A stretch of DNA of 64,000 bases from Pantoea vagans. GTDB lineage: Bacteria; Pseudomonadota; Gammaproteobacteria; Enterobacterales; Enterobacteriaceae. Positions 29,497 through 40,152 of this stretch are shown here, piece after piece (positions within the stretch are counted from its first letter, which is position 1; every line of letters starts with the position of its first letter). The position numbers and the translations under genes are program-made. The notes beneath the pieces are model-generated. The model ran no database searches and was not told where the DNA came from. It was given only the letters and a program-made list of their open reading frames with translations. The DNA lies in contig NZ_CP011427.1 of the NCBI RefSeq assembly GCF_001506165.1, forward strand, positions 2,542,001 to 2,606,000, in the 5' to 3' direction.

Positions 29497-30369
29497 CTGT
29501 TCACGGGCATTGTCGAAGCGCGGACGGTCAAACTGTCCGCTGCTGACTAAGGTATCCACACAATCCCACAGCTGGTATAGCCAGCGCCGCCAGACAAAGC
29601 CTTCGGCCACCGGTGCACGCTGCAGATAGTGTTGCAGCAATGAGGCTTCGGCACCGCTATCAGCCAGCCGCATCAGCTCATATTCGCGTGGAGCCCACAG
29701 AATATTGCCGGGTTGCATCATCGCCACCAGTTGGTCGCTGTGCGCATCCTTCAACATACTGGCCAGGCGCAGATTGCCATGCATCAGCACGCAGGGGTCA
29801 TCGAAATCGGCAAACAATTGAGTTAATTGCTGGCGACTGCGGAACAAAATCTGCCGATCTTCTAACGTAAATGAGGGCGGTGAGAGGTAGCCGAGCGTCG
29901 ACCACAACACTTCAACACGCTGGCGATACCACGCAGGCCAGCTGTTCTCCTGCACACTATCGACACGGCCCACTAAACCGTGGCTGTCGATTCGATGCCA
30001 GCCCAGCACACCCTCAACGATCTGTTCGCACAGTTGCTCCCAACGGAGTGAGGTACGGGCCGGTGCCTCAGCCGATACACCATTGAAACGAGCCATCAAC
30101 AGCATTTCATGCACCGGTTGCTGCTGGCTCAGCACTAAGCCAAAGACCGCAGGCACCGGCACCAGGCCATCATGGCCCAGCATTGTAAGTTTTTTGGCTT
30201 CTAGCGCAGCGCGACCCTGATGACGGAAATACTTCGCCACCAGCGGCATAGGCTTACCGCTGTTGTCATAGAGTGCATACAGACGCGATTGCGCCTGTTC
30301 GCTGATGGTTTCGAGGCGGCTGATACCTTCACCCAGTACCAGCGCCAGTTCTGAACGGAGCTGTTCCAT
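29476..30369 (-). CDS. ycbJ: Aminoglycoside-phosphotransferase-like protein YcbJ
   Basis: A 297-residue cytoplasmic protein with a protein-kinase/aminoglycoside-phosphotransferase fold. The C-lobe motif CVLMHGNLRLASMLKD resembles the HGD catalytic loop, but with Asn in place of the catalytic Asp. LVAMMQPGNILWAPREYELMRL stands where the metal-binding DxD segment would be, without the usual Asp. It may therefore be a pseudoenzyme; E. coli YcbJ shows the same substitutions as I recall it. Function is unknown. The start ATG at 30367-30369 follows GGAGGATAACGC on the minus strand. Confidence 0.88.
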   Translation of the reverse strand: MEQLRSELALVLGEGISRLETISEQAQSRLYALYDNSGKPMPLVAKYFRHQGRAALEAKKLTMLGHDGLVPVPAVFGLVLSQQQPVHEMLLMARFNGVSAEAPARTSLRWEQLCEQIVEGVLGWHRIDSHGLVGRVDSVQENSWPAWYRQRVEVLWSTLGYLSPPSFTLEDRQILFRSRQQLTQLFADFDDPCVLMHGNLRLASMLKDAHSDQLVAMMQPGNILWAPREYELMRLADSGAEASLLQHYLQRAPVAEGFVWRRWLYQLWDCVDTLVSSGQFDRPRFDNAREQLLPWLG

Positions 30370-30440
30370 GCGTTATCCTCCGCGGTCAAAAGACTTTACT
30401 ATCCTGGAGGCCATGGTGGCGTAATACTTAGCGCCAGATC

Positions 30441-30470
30441 AAACTTTGTGGCCAGCACACGTGGCTGGCC
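30441..30470 (-). terminator. Hairpin after kdsB, probable terminator
   Basis: GGCCAGC (30450-30456) and GCTGGCC (30464-30470) form a perfect 7-bp stem 10 nt after the kdsB stop. The downstream minus-strand sequence ACAAAGTTTG has only a short U-run, so termination efficiency is uncertain. Confidence 0.5.
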
Positions 30471-30479
30471 GATAGGAGA

Positions 30480-31229
30480 TTAACCTTGCATGGCCGCACG
30501 TACGCGCGCCAGGTCTTCCGGTGTATCCACGCCAACGCTTGGCACGGTTTGCGCCACCGCGACGTGAATCTTCTCGCCATACCACAATACGCGCAACTGC
30601 TCGAGCAGCTCAATGTGTTCCAGCGAACACGGCTCCCAGGCGATATAGCGACGGACAAATCCGGCACGATAGGCATAGATACCGATGTGTCGTAGTAATG
30701 TGTCACCAATTTGCTCACGCGATTTCGCGTAACGCTCACGATCCCAGGGAATGGTGGCGCGTGAAAAATAGAGCGCGTAGCCTTTGGCATCCATCACCAC
30801 TTTAACGGCATTGGGATTGAACGCTTCCTCAGCATCGGTGATCGGCACCGCCAGAGTCGCCATTCCTGCATCGGCTTGCGCCAGATTATTCGCGACCTGA
30901 CGGACGATTTCAGCCGGGATCATCGGCTCATCACCCTGCACGTTGACGATGATAGTGTCATCGGCAAACTGGTATTTTTCGATCACTTCGGCCAGACGTT
31001 CGGTGCCAGATTGGTGATCGGGGCGCGTCATACAGACTTCACCACCCGCTGCCGTCACCGCTGCAGCCACTTCTGGGTGGTCAGTGGCGACAATTACCCG
31101 ATCCGCTCCCGATTCGCGCGCACGCTCCATCACGTGCACCACCATCGGTTTGCCGTGAATATCCACCAGCGGTTTGCCTGGCAGGCGCGTCGATGCGTAA
31201 CGCGCTGGGATGATCGCGACGAAACTCAT
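30480..31229 (-). CDS. kdsB: 3-deoxy-manno-octulosonate cytidylyltransferase
   Basis: A 249-residue cytoplasmic enzyme that activates Kdo with CTP to CMP-Kdo, the donor for the LPS inner core. The nucleotide-binding N-terminus [28 protein letters not shown] and the [12 protein letters not shown] motif are diagnostic. The start codon overlaps the ycaR stop by 4 nt. It is last in a minus-strand envelope block with msbA and lpxK, which serve the same LPS pathway. Confidence 0.97.
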   Translation of the reverse strand: MSFVAIIPARYASTRLPGKPLVDIHGKPMVVHVMERARESGADRVIVATDHPEVAAAVTAAGGEVCMTRPDHQSGTERLAEVIEKYQFADDTIIVNVQGDEPMIPAEIVRQVANNLAQADAGMATLAVPITDAEEAFNPNAVKVVMDAKGYALYFSRATIPWDRERYAKSREQIGDTLLRHIGIYAYRAGFVRRYIAWEPCSLEHIELLEQLRVLWYGEKIHVAVAQTVPSVGVDTPEDLARVRAAMQG

Positions 31230-31408
31230 GGATGGATCTCTTCAACTGACAGGGTACGGGCTTCCACTTCCAGTAACACGGGAATGCCGTCACGCACCGG
31301 GAAGGCCAGTCCGTCAGGTTTGCAGATCAGCTCCTGCTGCTCTTTGTTGAAATACAGTTTTCCGTTACAAACCGGACAAGCAACAATCTCAAGTAAACGG
31401 TGATCCAT
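31226..31408 (-). CDS. ycaR: Small zinc-ribbon-like Trm112 family protein
   Basis: A 60-residue protein [20 protein letters not shown]..., with CPVC near the N-terminus and a further cysteine in [20 protein letters not shown]. This is the Trm112/UPF0434 pattern. Its exact function in bacteria is not settled. It is translationally coupled to kdsB (ATGA overlap). Two adjacent ATGs exist (31411 and 31408); the second places AGGAG at a better distance and matches the E. coli start. Confidence 0.93.
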   Translation of the reverse strand: MDHRLLEIVACPVCNGKLYFNKEQQELICKPDGLAFPVRDGIPVLLEVEARTLSVEEIHP

Positions 31409-31500
31409 CATTTTCTCCTTTAGCACCGATTCGTCAGGCACTAAGCATACCATAGCGCACCCGGCCACAGTGCGCTGGGCGCGGCAATATTCGTGTGTTG

Positions 31501-32718
31501 TCAGCGGTTGATATCCCACTGATGGGACCAGGCAGCCAGCAACGCGGGGGGCGCATTTTCCAGTATCACCTGGCTCGCACCCTGCCATTGTGCAAAACGA
31601 TTAATCGCTTTTTGCACATCCTCAAGAAACGCGTTGCTCACCCGCGCACCGGGTTCGAGCCAGAAGGCACGAATTACCAGTTGCTGGGACTGGCGATCCA
31701 TTTTGGCATCAATACGCGCTTTTAAAGCGCCACGATGCAAGACAGGCAGGACAAAATAGCCATATTTGCGTTTCTCGGCCGGGGTGTAACACTCGATACG
31801 ATAGTCGAAATTAAACAGTTCAAGCGCACGGCGTCGGTCCCACACCACGGGATCAAAGGGAGAGAGCAACGCAGTGTGCGTAGCTGTCGGCATTTTTTCC
31901 AACAGCGGCAACAGACCTGTGTGCAACCACATTTCACCCAGTTGCTCCACTTCGACCCGGACAATGTCACCCCGTGCCTCTGCCTTTTCCAGCCAGGTTT
32001 TGATAGGGGCGCGTTTGAGCCGGTAATAGTCCGCCAGCCAGTTCGTGCGGAAAATACCCAAGCTGCGTGCGCTATGATTCAACATCGCCAGCACCGCTTC
32101 CGCTTCGCTAAGCGCATGCTGTTCATCATTCCATTCCGGCATCACGCGGCTGCGCAGATCGTAAACACGTTGGAAGTTGCGCCGCTCTACCACCATCAAT
32201 TCACCGGCGCTGAAGAGATTCTCCAGATGACGCTTATGGGGCTTCCATGCCCACCAGCCGGGTTTCGTCTGCTTATCGTTAGCGAAATCCGCGGCGCGAA
32301 CTGGGCCGTTTTCACTGATATGTGCCAGTAAGTCGGTAATCTCCTGCTGATGCGCTTCCACCCACTGCTCACTGTATTTCCAGCCAAGCCGTTGTGGCTC
32401 CAGCATACGATGGCGCAGCAGCGGATAATCCTCAAACGGGATAAAACAGGCTTCATGTGCCCAGTACTCAAACAGTTCCCCGGCAGCTAACGTCTCTTCC
32501 AGCCAGTTTGTTGGGTAAGCGCCAAGACGGCTAAATAACACCAGATAAGGGCTGCGCGCAACCACGTTGATGGTGTCAATTTGCAGCAAAGACATTTGGC
32601 GCACGCTGGCGTGAATATCCGCAAAGCGCGCGCGGCGGCCCAGCGGACGTAACAGTCCCTGGGCAGCCAGATGGAGATGACGAGCGGTTTGCAGCGAGAG
32701 GGAATTAACGGTAGTCAT
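31501..32718 (-). CDS. ycaQ: Interstrand-crosslink DNA glycosylase, HTH_42 family
   Basis: A 405-residue member of the AlkX/AlkZ (HTH_42) family; E. coli YcaQ unhooks nitrogen-mustard interstrand crosslinks. The protein has tandem winged-helix domains. The active-site motif is Q-x-D (QID at 46-48 in [20 protein letters not shown]), as in the YcaQ branch, rather than the Q-x-Q of the AlkZ branch. [23 protein letters not shown] and [15 protein letters not shown] are conserved. It sits between lpxK and ycaR in the same orientation as in E. coli. It is separated from ycaR by 92 nt, so it may not be in the same transcript. Confidence 0.93.
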   Translation of the reverse strand: MTTVNSLSLQTARHLHLAAQGLLRPLGRRARFADIHASVRQMSLLQIDTINVVARSPYLVLFSRLGAYPTNWLEETLAAGELFEYWAHEACFIPFEDYPLLRHRMLEPQRLGWKYSEQWVEAHQQEITDLLAHISENGPVRAADFANDKQTKPGWWAWKPHKRHLENLFSAGELMVVERRNFQRVYDLRSRVMPEWNDEQHALSEAEAVLAMLNHSARSLGIFRTNWLADYYRLKRAPIKTWLEKAEARGDIVRVEVEQLGEMWLHTGLLPLLEKMPTATHTALLSPFDPVVWDRRRALELFNFDYRIECYTPAEKRKYGYFVLPVLHRGALKARIDAKMDRQSQQLVIRAFWLEPGARVSNAFLEDVQKAINRFAQWQGASQVILENAPPALLAAWSHQWDINR

Positions 32719-32737
32719 ACTCGGTTCCCTGTGACGG

Positions 32738-33742
32738 TTATGCGCGCGAGCGGGTTTCGCGCGCAGTAGTGCAGAGTTGCGTTACATCATCGAGTAGCGC
32801 ATCAAGTGTTGCGCCCGACAGATGCGCATCAACCGGCAGATACCACCAATGCTTTTGAGCAAAGCCACGGCACTTCACGGCATCTTTTTCCGTCATCAGC
32901 AAACATTGCCCGGCCTGCGTTAAGCGGACCAGTTCATCTTCGCTGTAGGCATGATGGTCAGCAAAAGCGACCTCAGCAACCGGACTGACGCCCTGCTGCT
33001 TCAGGGTATTAAAGAAGCGCGGGGGGTGACCGATACCGGCCATCGCCACGATCGCCGGTAACTGATCCAGACTGGCAGTATCACCAGTGAGCAGATTCAC
33101 CGCTAAGCCCGGCTGCAGCGTCATCGAGATTTCTCCCGCTTGCGCCTCACCGCCATTGACGATAACCGCATTCACATCCTGCAGGCGTGAAGCACGTTCA
33201 CGCATGGGACCCGCAGGTAACCACCAGCCATTGCCAAAACGTCGTGCACCATCCACGACCACAATTTCACGATCGCGCTGCAAGGCGTAATGCTGCAGCC
33301 CATCGTCAGTAATAATCACATCCAGTGCGTGATCGGCCAGCAGCGCTTCCACAGCCAGACGGCGTTCAGGGGCAACCGCCACTGGCGCCTTTGTACGCTG
33401 CGCAATCAGCACCGGCTCATCACCCGCTAACGCTGTAGGGGTATCCGCCGTGACCCGCAGTGGGTAACGATCTGCTTTCCCACCGTAACCGCGCGACACA
33501 ACACCCGCACGCAGACCACGCTGCTGCAGCGCCTGTACCAACCAGATCACCACGGGCGTTTTGCCATTGCCGCCAGCCGTGAGGTTGCCGACTACAATCA
33601 CCGGGCAAGGCGCACGCCAGCTTTTACGCCAGCCGCGCTGATAGCTAAGGCGAATCAGTACACTGATGGCCCCATACAGCAAGCTGAGTGGCCACAACAG
33701 TAGCCACAACGGCGAGCGCCCGCTCCAGATGCGTTCAATCAT
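32738..33742 (-). CDS. lpxK: Tetraacyldisaccharide 4'-kinase
   Basis: A 334-residue inner-membrane-associated kinase that phosphorylates the 4' position of lipid A disaccharide. An N-terminal hydrophobic helix (about 11-31) anchors it. The P-loop [11 protein letters not shown] (52-62) and downstream [16 protein letters not shown] are the family signatures. Its start overlaps the msbA stop by 4 nt, so the lipid A kinase is translationally coupled to the lipid A flippase. Confidence 0.97.
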   Translation of the reverse strand: MIERIWSGRSPLWLLLWPLSLLYGAISVLIRLSYQRGWRKSWRAPCPVIVVGNLTAGGNGKTPVVIWLVQALQQRGLRAGVVSRGYGGKADRYPLRVTADTPTALAGDEPVLIAQRTKAPVAVAPERRLAVEALLADHALDVIITDDGLQHYALQRDREIVVVDGARRFGNGWWLPAGPMRERASRLQDVNAVIVNGGEAQAGEISMTLQPGLAVNLLTGDTASLDQLPAIVAMAGIGHPPRFFNTLKQQGVSPVAEVAFADHHAYSEDELVRLTQAGQCLLMTEKDAVKCRGFAQKHWWYLPVDAHLSGATLDALLDDVTQLCTTARETRSRA

Positions 33743-35487
33743 TGGCCAAACTGCAGTTTGTGAAGTTGCGCATAAGCGCCCTTCTCAGCCAGCAAGACTT
33801 CATGGGTACCACGTTCAACAATCCGACCATCTTCCACCACCACAATTTCGTCGGCCTTTTCGATGGTCGACAAGCGGTGGGCAATCACCAGCGAAGTGCG
33901 GTTTTTCTGTAGTTCATCCAGCGCGGCCTGTATGGCGCGCTCAGATTCGGTATCCAGCGCGGAAGTGGCTTCGTCGAGAATCAGAATCGGGCAATCACGA
34001 AGCAAGGCGCGCGCGATGGCGATTCGCTGACGCTGGCCGCCAGACAGCAGAACTCCGTTCTCACCAATGACGGTATCGAGGCCGTTATCCATTTTCTTGA
34101 TGAAGTCCATGGCATGCGCCATGGTGGCAGCCTGCTCGATCTGCTCACGCGTGTATTCACCGTTGCGCGCATAGGCAATGTTGTTGGCAATGGTGTCGTT
34201 GAACAAGTGGACATTCTGGGAAACCAGCGCCACCTGATTACGCAGCGAACGCAGCGTATACTCACGCAGATCGTGACCATCCAGCAGAATTTCACCTGAA
34301 TCGATGTCGTAAAAACGCGTCAGCAGGCTAGCCATGGTCGATTTACCCGAACCCGAACGCCCCACCAGTGCCACGGTTTTACCTTCTGGCAGCGACAGGT
34401 TGATATCACGCAGTGCAGGCACTTCACGGCCTGGGTAGGTGAAGGTGACGTTGCGGAATTCAACATCACCTTTGGCACGGCCAATTTCACGCTTGCCGTT
34501 ATCAATTTCCTGCTCACTATCCAGAATCGAGAACAGCGTCTGGCAAGCCGCCATCCCACGTTGGAACTGGGCGTTAACGTTGGTGAGTGACTTCAATGGA
34601 CGCATCAGCGCAATCATTGATGAGAACACCACGGTAATGGTACCGGCAGTCAGGGTTTCCATTACGCTTGGGAAGCTGGCAGCATACAGTACAAAGGCAA
34701 GGGCCAGAGAAGCAATCAGCTGAATCACCGGATCGGAGATGGAAGAAGCCGATACCAGCTTCATACCCTGCTGACGCATTTTATTACTGACCTGAGAAAA
34801 ACGTTCTGCCTCGACATCCTGACCACCAAAGATCAGCACTTCTTTGTGCCCTTTCAGCATCTGTTCGGCGCTGGTGGTGACCTGGCCCATGGTGTTCTGC
34901 ATGTTCTTACTGATGTTGCGGAAGCGTTTGGACACGGTGCGAATGGCAAAGGAGACAATCGGTGCCAACACAATCAGGATCAATGACAGCTGCCAGCTGT
35001 AATAGAACATCATGATAAACAGGCCAATGATCGAGGCCCCTTCGCGTACCACCGTCACCAAAGCACTGGAAGAAGATGACGCAACCTGTTCCGAATCATA
35101 GGTAATGCGCGATAACAGCGTACCGGTGGATTGCTGGTCAAAGAATGCCACGGGCATGCCCATCATGTGACCAAACAAACGGCGGCGCATGTTCATTACC
35201 ACGTTGCCGGATACCCAGGAAATACAATAGCTGGAGATATAACTGGTGACGCCACGAATCAGCATCAGACCAATCACCGCAAGCGGCATCCACAGCATCA
35301 CGGACTTATCGGCTTTCCCGAAGCCATCATCCAGTAAAGGTTTCAACAGCGACAACATTAAGGTATCGCCAGCCGCATTGAGAATCAGCGCCACCGCAGA
35401 CACGAACAGTCCAGCTTTGTGCGGTGCAATCATCGGCCAGAGTCGGCGGAATGTCTGCCACGTTGAGAGATCTTTGTCTTGATGCAT
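33739..35487 (-). CDS. msbA: Lipid A export ATP-binding/permease MsbA
   Basis: A 582-residue half-transporter, homodimeric, that flips core-lipid A across the inner membrane. Six transmembrane segments occupy about residues 20-310. The nucleotide-binding domain has Walker [11 protein letters not shown]-loop [11 protein letters not shown], signature [15 protein letters not shown], Walker [13 protein letters not shown] and H-loop IAHRLSTI. The length equals E. coli MsbA (582). It is downstream of ycaI (34 nt) and coupled to lpxK. Confidence 0.98.
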   Translation of the reverse strand: MHQDKDLSTWQTFRRLWPMIAPHKAGLFVSAVALILNAAGDTLMLSLLKPLLDDGFGKADKSVMLWMPLAVIGLMLIRGVTSYISSYCISWVSGNVVMNMRRRLFGHMMGMPVAFFDQQSTGTLLSRITYDSEQVASSSSSALVTVVREGASIIGLFIMMFYYSWQLSLILIVLAPIVSFAIRTVSKRFRNISKNMQNTMGQVTTSAEQMLKGHKEVLIFGGQDVEAERFSQVSNKMRQQGMKLVSASSISDPVIQLIASLALAFVLYAASFPSVMETLTAGTITVVFSSMIALMRPLKSLTNVNAQFQRGMAACQTLFSILDSEQEIDNGKREIGRAKGDVEFRNVTFTYPGREVPALRDINLSLPEGKTVALVGRSGSGKSTMASLLTRFYDIDSGEILLDGHDLREYTLRSLRNQVALVSQNVHLFNDTIANNIAYARNGEYTREQIEQAATMAHAMDFIKKMDNGLDTVIGENGVLLSGGQRQRIAIARALLRDCPILILDEATSALDTESERAIQAALDELQKNRTSLVIAHRLSTIEKADEIVVVEDGRIVERGTHEVLLAEKGAYAQLHKLQFGQ

Positions 35488-35521
35488 TATTTATTCACGC
35501 TGTTTGAAATAGCCGCTCATT

Positions 35522-37780
35522 CTACCTGGATTCACGTTTGACGCCAAACCACTGATGATACCAGCGGGGCATTATTTGCTCTCTTAACCCCTTAATCTGC
35601 CAGTCTCCTTGCCGAATACCGATGTGGATCTGTCCCGATTGTGCGGTGTCATGCCAGATGTAGCCCTGTTCGCGATAGCGAGAGACCACAGATTGTGCCG
35701 GCATGCGCCACGCGTTATAGCGAGCGACAGAGGCGATTGCCGCTTTTCCTGCAACACTACGTAACAGTAATGGTCCAGAAGAAGTCCGGCTGCCGTGATG
35801 AGGAACCTGTATCAAGGTGCTGGCCAGCCGTTCTTTCTCCAGTGCCACTAATTTTTTTTCTGCTTCCAGCTCAATATCCCCCGTGAGCAGCAGACTGACT
35901 TTGCCGTCATCTACCCGCACCACACAGGAATCATTATTTTGCCCCTGAGTATTACCTGCCGGAGGCCAGAGTGCGGTGAAGGTCAGTTTCCCCCACAGCC
36001 ACTGTTCCCCGCGCTGACAAGGCAAATGCCCTGCTTCTGCTAACGCGCTACGGATAACAAGGTCTGGATTGGCGTCGCGCAATGAGTGCAATCCACCCCG
36101 ATGGTCCAGGTGTTTATGGCTAATGATCACCGCTTGTAGTTTGCGCCCCTGATAGTGTAGCCAAGGCAAAATAACGCGGGCGCCAGCATCATCCTGTTGC
36201 CAGCGTGGTCCCGCGTCATACATCACAACGTCTTTGCCCTGAGTAATGGCGATGGCGAGGCCATGTCCGACATCTATCATGTCCACCTGCCAGTCATCTT
36301 GCTCCGTCTGGCTGCGCCAAATGACGATAGCTAACGCCAAACCACAGCATGGCGTCAGCGCACGATACAGTAAGCCGCTACGCCACAATATCAACCCTAC
36401 CCACAGCACCGCGACGGCGGGTATTGCTTCATTCAGCGGCCACCATCCTGCCGGGAGTAGCGCCAATCCCTTCATCACCAGACTGACAGACCCGTCGGCC
36501 AGCCACCACAAAACGGCAGAAACAGGCGGCACCGGTAGCAACAGTGCCAGTAAAATCAATGGCACGGTAATTAATGACACCACGGGCACAGCAATAAGGT
36601 TGGCAACCAAAGCACTGAGGCTGATGCCCTGGAACAGATAGATTTGCAGCGGTGCCATTAAGATCATCATGCCCAACTGCAAGTGCAACAGGCGCAGCGG
36701 CAACCATCGCCAGCCCTTGCTGAATCTCGCAGGCAGCGGATACCACTGAAACCAGGCTATCAACATCGCCACAGCGAGTGAAGAGAGCCAGAAACTCTCT
36801 GACAAGATGGTGAGTGGATCCAGCCAGAGCAGGCTGCCGATGCACAGCGTCCAAACCTGCCAGCCACTGAGTTGCCAGCCTGCAAGCCGACTCAGTATCC
36901 AGATCGTCAGGGCAACCATCGCGCGCTGCGCTGGAGCGTGGCTGCCAGAGATCCAGCAGTAAACAGCAGCCGTCACCAGGCTGCCCACCAGGGGCAATAC
37001 ATATCCAATGAATCGAGCTGGAAGGAAAAATTGCAGTGCCCGAGCGATTGCCCAGCCCACGCTGGCGGCTAGTGCGATATGCATCCCCGATATTGCCATC
37101 AGATGTGCGGTTCCCGTTTCCCGCAATAACTGACGTTGTGCAGACGTCATGCTGTCGCGATCGCCAAAGGCTAACGCTTGTAATATCGCCGGTTGCTGCA
37201 GCGTTTCTATTCGCGGTAAGTGAAAGTTGACCAACTGTGCTCGCCAACTGCAGTTCAGTGATTGTGCCTGCTGTTCGATAATACGTCCCTGCAGTGGCGT
37301 GTGATTGGCGAGTGCAAAGCGTTGGGCATCAAACCCGCCTTCATTTAATCGACCATGTACCGCACGCAGACGCAGTTTCATTTGCCAGCGTTGTCCGGCA
37401 CAAAATGGTGATTCGTTGGACGCTGTACTGAGGGTGACAAACAGCGGGGGAAACTGATATTTTTCGCCAACGCGGATAATCTGCGCACTGAGTTGCTGCT
37501 TTGTTTCACGTACTTCGGTAATGCGCAGCGTCACATCGACGGGGGCTGGCGTCAAATCCTCTATCGAATCGATTATCTGCCGGGCTTCCAGCAGCGCCCA
37601 TGACAACAGTAGTAAGCCCATGCCGGTTACACGCAACGCTGTAAGTGGCATCAATCCAGCAACGACGCCTGCCGCAGCCAGGGAGGCGATCGCTGCGCTT
37701 GTCGGAATTTGCGGCAAAAAAACCAACGCTAAGGTGGCCAGAATCATGGCCCGGGCCAGCAGTATCCCTGTCATACGCAT
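35522..37780 (-). CDS. ycaI: ComEC/Rec2-family DNA-uptake channel homologue
   Basis: A 752-residue polytopic membrane protein. It has an N-terminal membrane segment, a ComEC N-terminal domain (about 60-190), and a competence transmembrane region that includes LRETGTAHLMAISGMHIALAA. A C-terminal metallo-beta-lactamase-like domain (about 505-740) carries HKHLDH (HxHxDH). In naturally competent bacteria this family moves single-stranded DNA into the cytoplasm. The E. coli homologue is intact, but its physiological role is unproven. All domains and the metal-binding motif appear intact here. It lies just upstream of msbA on the same strand. Confidence 0.93.
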   Translation of the reverse strand: MRMTGILLARAMILATLALVFLPQIPTSAAIASLAAAGVVAGLMPLTALRVTGMGLLLLSWALLEARQIIDSIEDLTPAPVDVTLRITEVRETKQQLSAQIIRVGEKYQFPPLFVTLSTASNESPFCAGQRWQMKLRLRAVHGRLNEGGFDAQRFALANHTPLQGRIIEQQAQSLNCSWRAQLVNFHLPRIETLQQPAILQALAFGDRDSMTSAQRQLLRETGTAHLMAISGMHIALAASVGWAIARALQFFLPARFIGYVLPLVGSLVTAAVYCWISGSHAPAQRAMVALTIWILSRLAGWQLSGWQVWTLCIGSLLWLDPLTILSESFWLSSLAVAMLIAWFQWYPLPARFSKGWRWLPLRLLHLQLGMMILMAPLQIYLFQGISLSALVANLIAVPVVSLITVPLILLALLLPVPPVSAVLWWLADGSVSLVMKGLALLPAGWWPLNEAIPAVAVLWVGLILWRSGLLYRALTPCCGLALAIVIWRSQTEQDDWQVDMIDVGHGLAIAITQGKDVVMYDAGPRWQQDDAGARVILPWLHYQGRKLQAVIISHKHLDHRGGLHSLRDANPDLVIRSALAEAGHLPCQRGEQWLWGKLTFTALWPPAGNTQGQNNDSCVVRVDDGKVSLLLTGDIELEAEKKLVALEKERLASTLIQVPHHGSRTSSGPLLLRSVAGKAAIASVARYNAWRMPAQSVVSRYREQGYIWHDTAQSGQIHIGIRQGDWQIKGLREQIMPRWYHQWFGVKRESR

Positions 37781-37941
37781 GCACTATCTCCCTTAAAGAG
37801 CGATAAGTTTGCGCGCGGTTAGAGAGAATAGCGTGGTGATTATTTTGCGTTTTAGGCAGGGATTCAACGGAATCGATAGGGTTTGCAGCAGGCCAACTTG
37901 ATGTTGGAATCAAGTGCACAGTGTCTGGCTGTAGGCAAAAA

Positions 37942-37969
37942 AAAAACGACACCCTGAGGTGTCGTTTTT
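37942..37969 (-). terminator. ihfB intrinsic terminator
   Basis: The stem AAAACGACACC / GGTGTCGTTTT, with loop CTGA on the plus strand (37943-37968), is followed on the minus strand by a run of about ten Ts. It begins about 16 nt after the ihfB stop. Confidence 0.93.
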
Positions 37970-37985
37970 GTCGTTCGGTCACGGC

Positions 37986-38270
37986 TTAGCCGTATATGTT
38001 TGCACGGTCACGCAATTCTTTGCCCGGCTTGAAGTGGGGAACGTATTTACCTTCCAGATCCACTTTGTCACCCGTTTTCGGGTTACGACCAGTGCGCGGT
38101 GCGCGGTAGTGCAAAGAAAAGCTGCCGAATCCCCGGATTTCAATGCGCTCGCCCTGTGCCAACGTTGTGGCCATGTGCTCGAGCATCTCTTTGACTGCAT
38201 CCTCAACGACTTTCGCCGGGATATGAGAGTGCTGGCCAGCAAGTCTTTCAATCAGTTCTGACTTGGTCAT
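37986..38270 (-). CDS. ihfB: Integration host factor subunit beta
   Basis: A 94-residue DNABII protein; with IHF-alpha it bends DNA sharply at specific sites, acting in replication, recombination and transcription. [30 protein letters not shown] leads into the beta-arm signature [24 protein letters not shown]. The length and sequence are nearly identical to E. coli. It is 86 nt downstream of rpsA, with a hairpin between them, as in E. coli. Confidence 0.98.
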   Translation of the reverse strand: MTKSELIERLAGQHSHIPAKVVEDAVKEMLEHMATTLAQGERIEIRGFGSFSLHYRAPRTGRNPKTGDKVDLEGKYVPHFKPGKELRDRANIYG

Positions 38271-38320
38271 GTAACCTCCGGTTAATCCTTAATGGGAAAG
38301 GTATGACAGCTTTTACCGAA

Positions 38321-38344
38321 ACCGGACGATTTGCATCGTCCGGT
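38321..38344 (-). terminator. Hairpin between rpsA and ihfB
   Basis: A perfect 10-bp stem ACCGGACGAT / ATCGTCCGGT (38321-38330 with 38335-38344) is followed on the minus strand by TTCGGTAAAAG. The lack of a strong U-tract suggests a partial terminator or RNA-stability element that sets the rpsA:ihfB expression ratio. Confidence 0.55.
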
Positions 38345-38356
38345 GCCTCGGGTCGA

Positions 38357-40030
38357 TTACTCGCCTTTAGCCGCTTTGAACGCTTCAGCCATAGCGCTAG
38401 AGAAGTTGCTTTCTTCCTGTTTGGTGTTAACAGTGTTGATTGCTTCTTTCTCATCAGCCTGGTCTTTAGCACGAACAGACAGGCTTACAACGCGGTTCTT
38501 ACGGTCAACGCCGGTGAATTTAGCTTCAACGTCGTCACCAACACTCAGAACCAGAGTTGCGTCTTCGATACGGTCCAGTGAAGCTTCTGAAGCGCGCAGG
38601 TAACCTTCAACGCCATCAGCCAATTCTACTGTAGCACCTTTAGCGTCTACTGCAGTCACTTTACCGTTAACGATAGCGCCTTTCTTGTTCAGGGTGATGT
38701 AGTTGTTGAATGGATCTTCAGCCAACTGCTTCACGCCCAGAGAGATGCGCTCGCGCTCTGCATCAACCTGCAGTACAACAGCAGCGATTTCGTCGCCTTT
38801 TTTGTACTCACGAACGGCTTCTTCGCCAGTCGCGTTCCAGGAGATGTCTGACAGGTGAACCAGACCGTCGATACCACCGTCCAGGCCGATGAAGATACCG
38901 AAGTCAGTGATTGACTTGATTTTACCTTCAACGCGATCGCCTTTGTTGTGGGTCTCAGCGAACTGCTGCCATGGGTTGTTTTTGCACTGCTTCAGACCCA
39001 GGGAGATACGACGACGTTCTTCGTCGATGTCCAGAACCATAACTTCAACAACATCGCCCACGTTAACAACTTTAGATGGGTGAATGTTCTTGTTGGTCCA
39101 GTCCATTTCAGAAACGTGTACCAGACCTTCAACGCCTTCTTCGATTTCTACGAAGCAGCCGTAATCAGTCAGGTTGGTTACACGACCAGTCAGGCGGGTG
39201 CCTTCTGGGTAACGCTTAGCGATAGCAACCCATGGATCTTCGCCCAGCTGTTTCAGGCCCAGAGATACACGAGTACGCTCGCGGTCGAACTTCAGCACTT
39301 TAACAGTGATTTCGTCGCCCACGTTGACGATTTCGCTCGGATGCTTAACGCGTTTCCAAGCCATATCGGTGATGTGCAGCAGGCCGTCAACGCCACCCAG
39401 ATCCACGAATGCGCCGTAGTCAGTGAGGTTCTTAACGATACCTTTAACTTCCATGCCTTCCTGCAGGTTTTCCAGCAGCTGATCACGTTCAGCGCTGTTT
39501 TCAGATTCGATAACTGCGCGGCGAGAAACAACCACGTTGTTACGTTTCTGATCAAGCTTGATCACTTTGAATTCAAGCTCTTTGCCTTCCAGGTGCAGAG
39601 TATCGCGAACCGGACGAACGTCAACCAGTGAACCTGGCAGGAACGCACGAATACCGTTCAGCTCAACTGTGAAGCCACCTTTAACTTTGCCGTTGATAAC
39701 ACCGGTAACAGTTTCAGCTTCTTCGTAAGCTTTTTCCAGCGTGATCCAAGCTTCGTGACGTTTAGCTTTCTCACGGGACAGCAGGGTTTCACCGAAGCCG
39801 TCTTCTACTGCGTCCAGCGCAACGTCAACTTCGTCGCCTACCTGGATTTCCAGTTCGCCGGCTGCGTTCTTGAACTGCTCTGCAGGAATTGCAGATTCAG
39901 ATTTCAGACCCGCATCAACCAGGACTACGTCTTTGTCGATAGAGACAACAACGCCACGAACGATGGAACCCGGACGGGTTTCGATTTCTTTCAGTGATTC
40001 TTCAAATAGTTGAGCAAAAGATTCAGTCAT
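38357..40030 (-). CDS. rpsA: 30S ribosomal protein S1
   Basis: A 557-residue ribosomal protein with six S1/OB-fold repeats that unwinds and docks mRNA on the 30S subunit. The repeat hallmarks [49 protein letters not shown] and [25 protein letters not shown] are visible. ATG 40030 gives [20 protein letters not shown]. The upstream sequence lacks a good Shine-Dalgarno motif. In E. coli the rpsA leader also lacks one, folds into hairpins, and is autorepressed by free S1. Codon use is strongly biased, as expected for a very highly expressed gene. Confidence 0.99.
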   Translation of the reverse strand: MTESFAQLFEESLKEIETRPGSIVRGVVVSIDKDVVLVDAGLKSESAIPAEQFKNAAGELEIQVGDEVDVALDAVEDGFGETLLSREKAKRHEAWITLEKAYEEAETVTGVINGKVKGGFTVELNGIRAFLPGSLVDVRPVRDTLHLEGKELEFKVIKLDQKRNNVVVSRRAVIESENSAERDQLLENLQEGMEVKGIVKNLTDYGAFVDLGGVDGLLHITDMAWKRVKHPSEIVNVGDEITVKVLKFDRERTRVSLGLKQLGEDPWVAIAKRYPEGTRLTGRVTNLTDYGCFVEIEEGVEGLVHVSEMDWTNKNIHPSKVVNVGDVVEVMVLDIDEERRRISLGLKQCKNNPWQQFAETHNKGDRVEGKIKSITDFGIFIGLDGGIDGLVHLSDISWNATGEEAVREYKKGDEIAAVVLQVDAERERISLGVKQLAEDPFNNYITLNKKGAIVNGKVTAVDAKGATVELADGVEGYLRASEASLDRIEDATLVLSVGDDVEAKFTGVDRKNRVVSLSVRAKDQADEKEAINTVNTKQEESNFSSAMAEAFKAAKGE

Positions 40031-40152
40031 ATTGATAATCTTAGGATTCTTCAATTTAACGTCCACCTGACGTCATTGTCGGATGGGGTTGTTTCACATG
40101 CCCAGCACCGGGTCCTTGGTACAGGGTTACAGCAATTCGGTTGCCTTAGCGA
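40031..40152 (-). promoter_or_regulatory. rpsA leader, SD-poor and probably autoregulated by S1
   Basis: The 122-nt region between cmk and rpsA. Immediately upstream of the rpsA ATG the minus strand reads AAGATTATCAAT, with no GGAGG-like element. By homology with E. coli the leader folds into a structured initiation region recognised by the ribosome and repressed by S1. The folding itself was not computed. Confidence 0.5.

Noticed and set aside
35522..37780. YcaI as evidence for natural competence
   Set aside because: The ComEC-like protein is intact, but E. coli has it too and is not normally competent; no other competence genes are in the window.
38948..39631. 227-codon open frame antisense to rpsA
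   Set aside because: It is a shadow of the strongly biased rpsA codons; no independent support.
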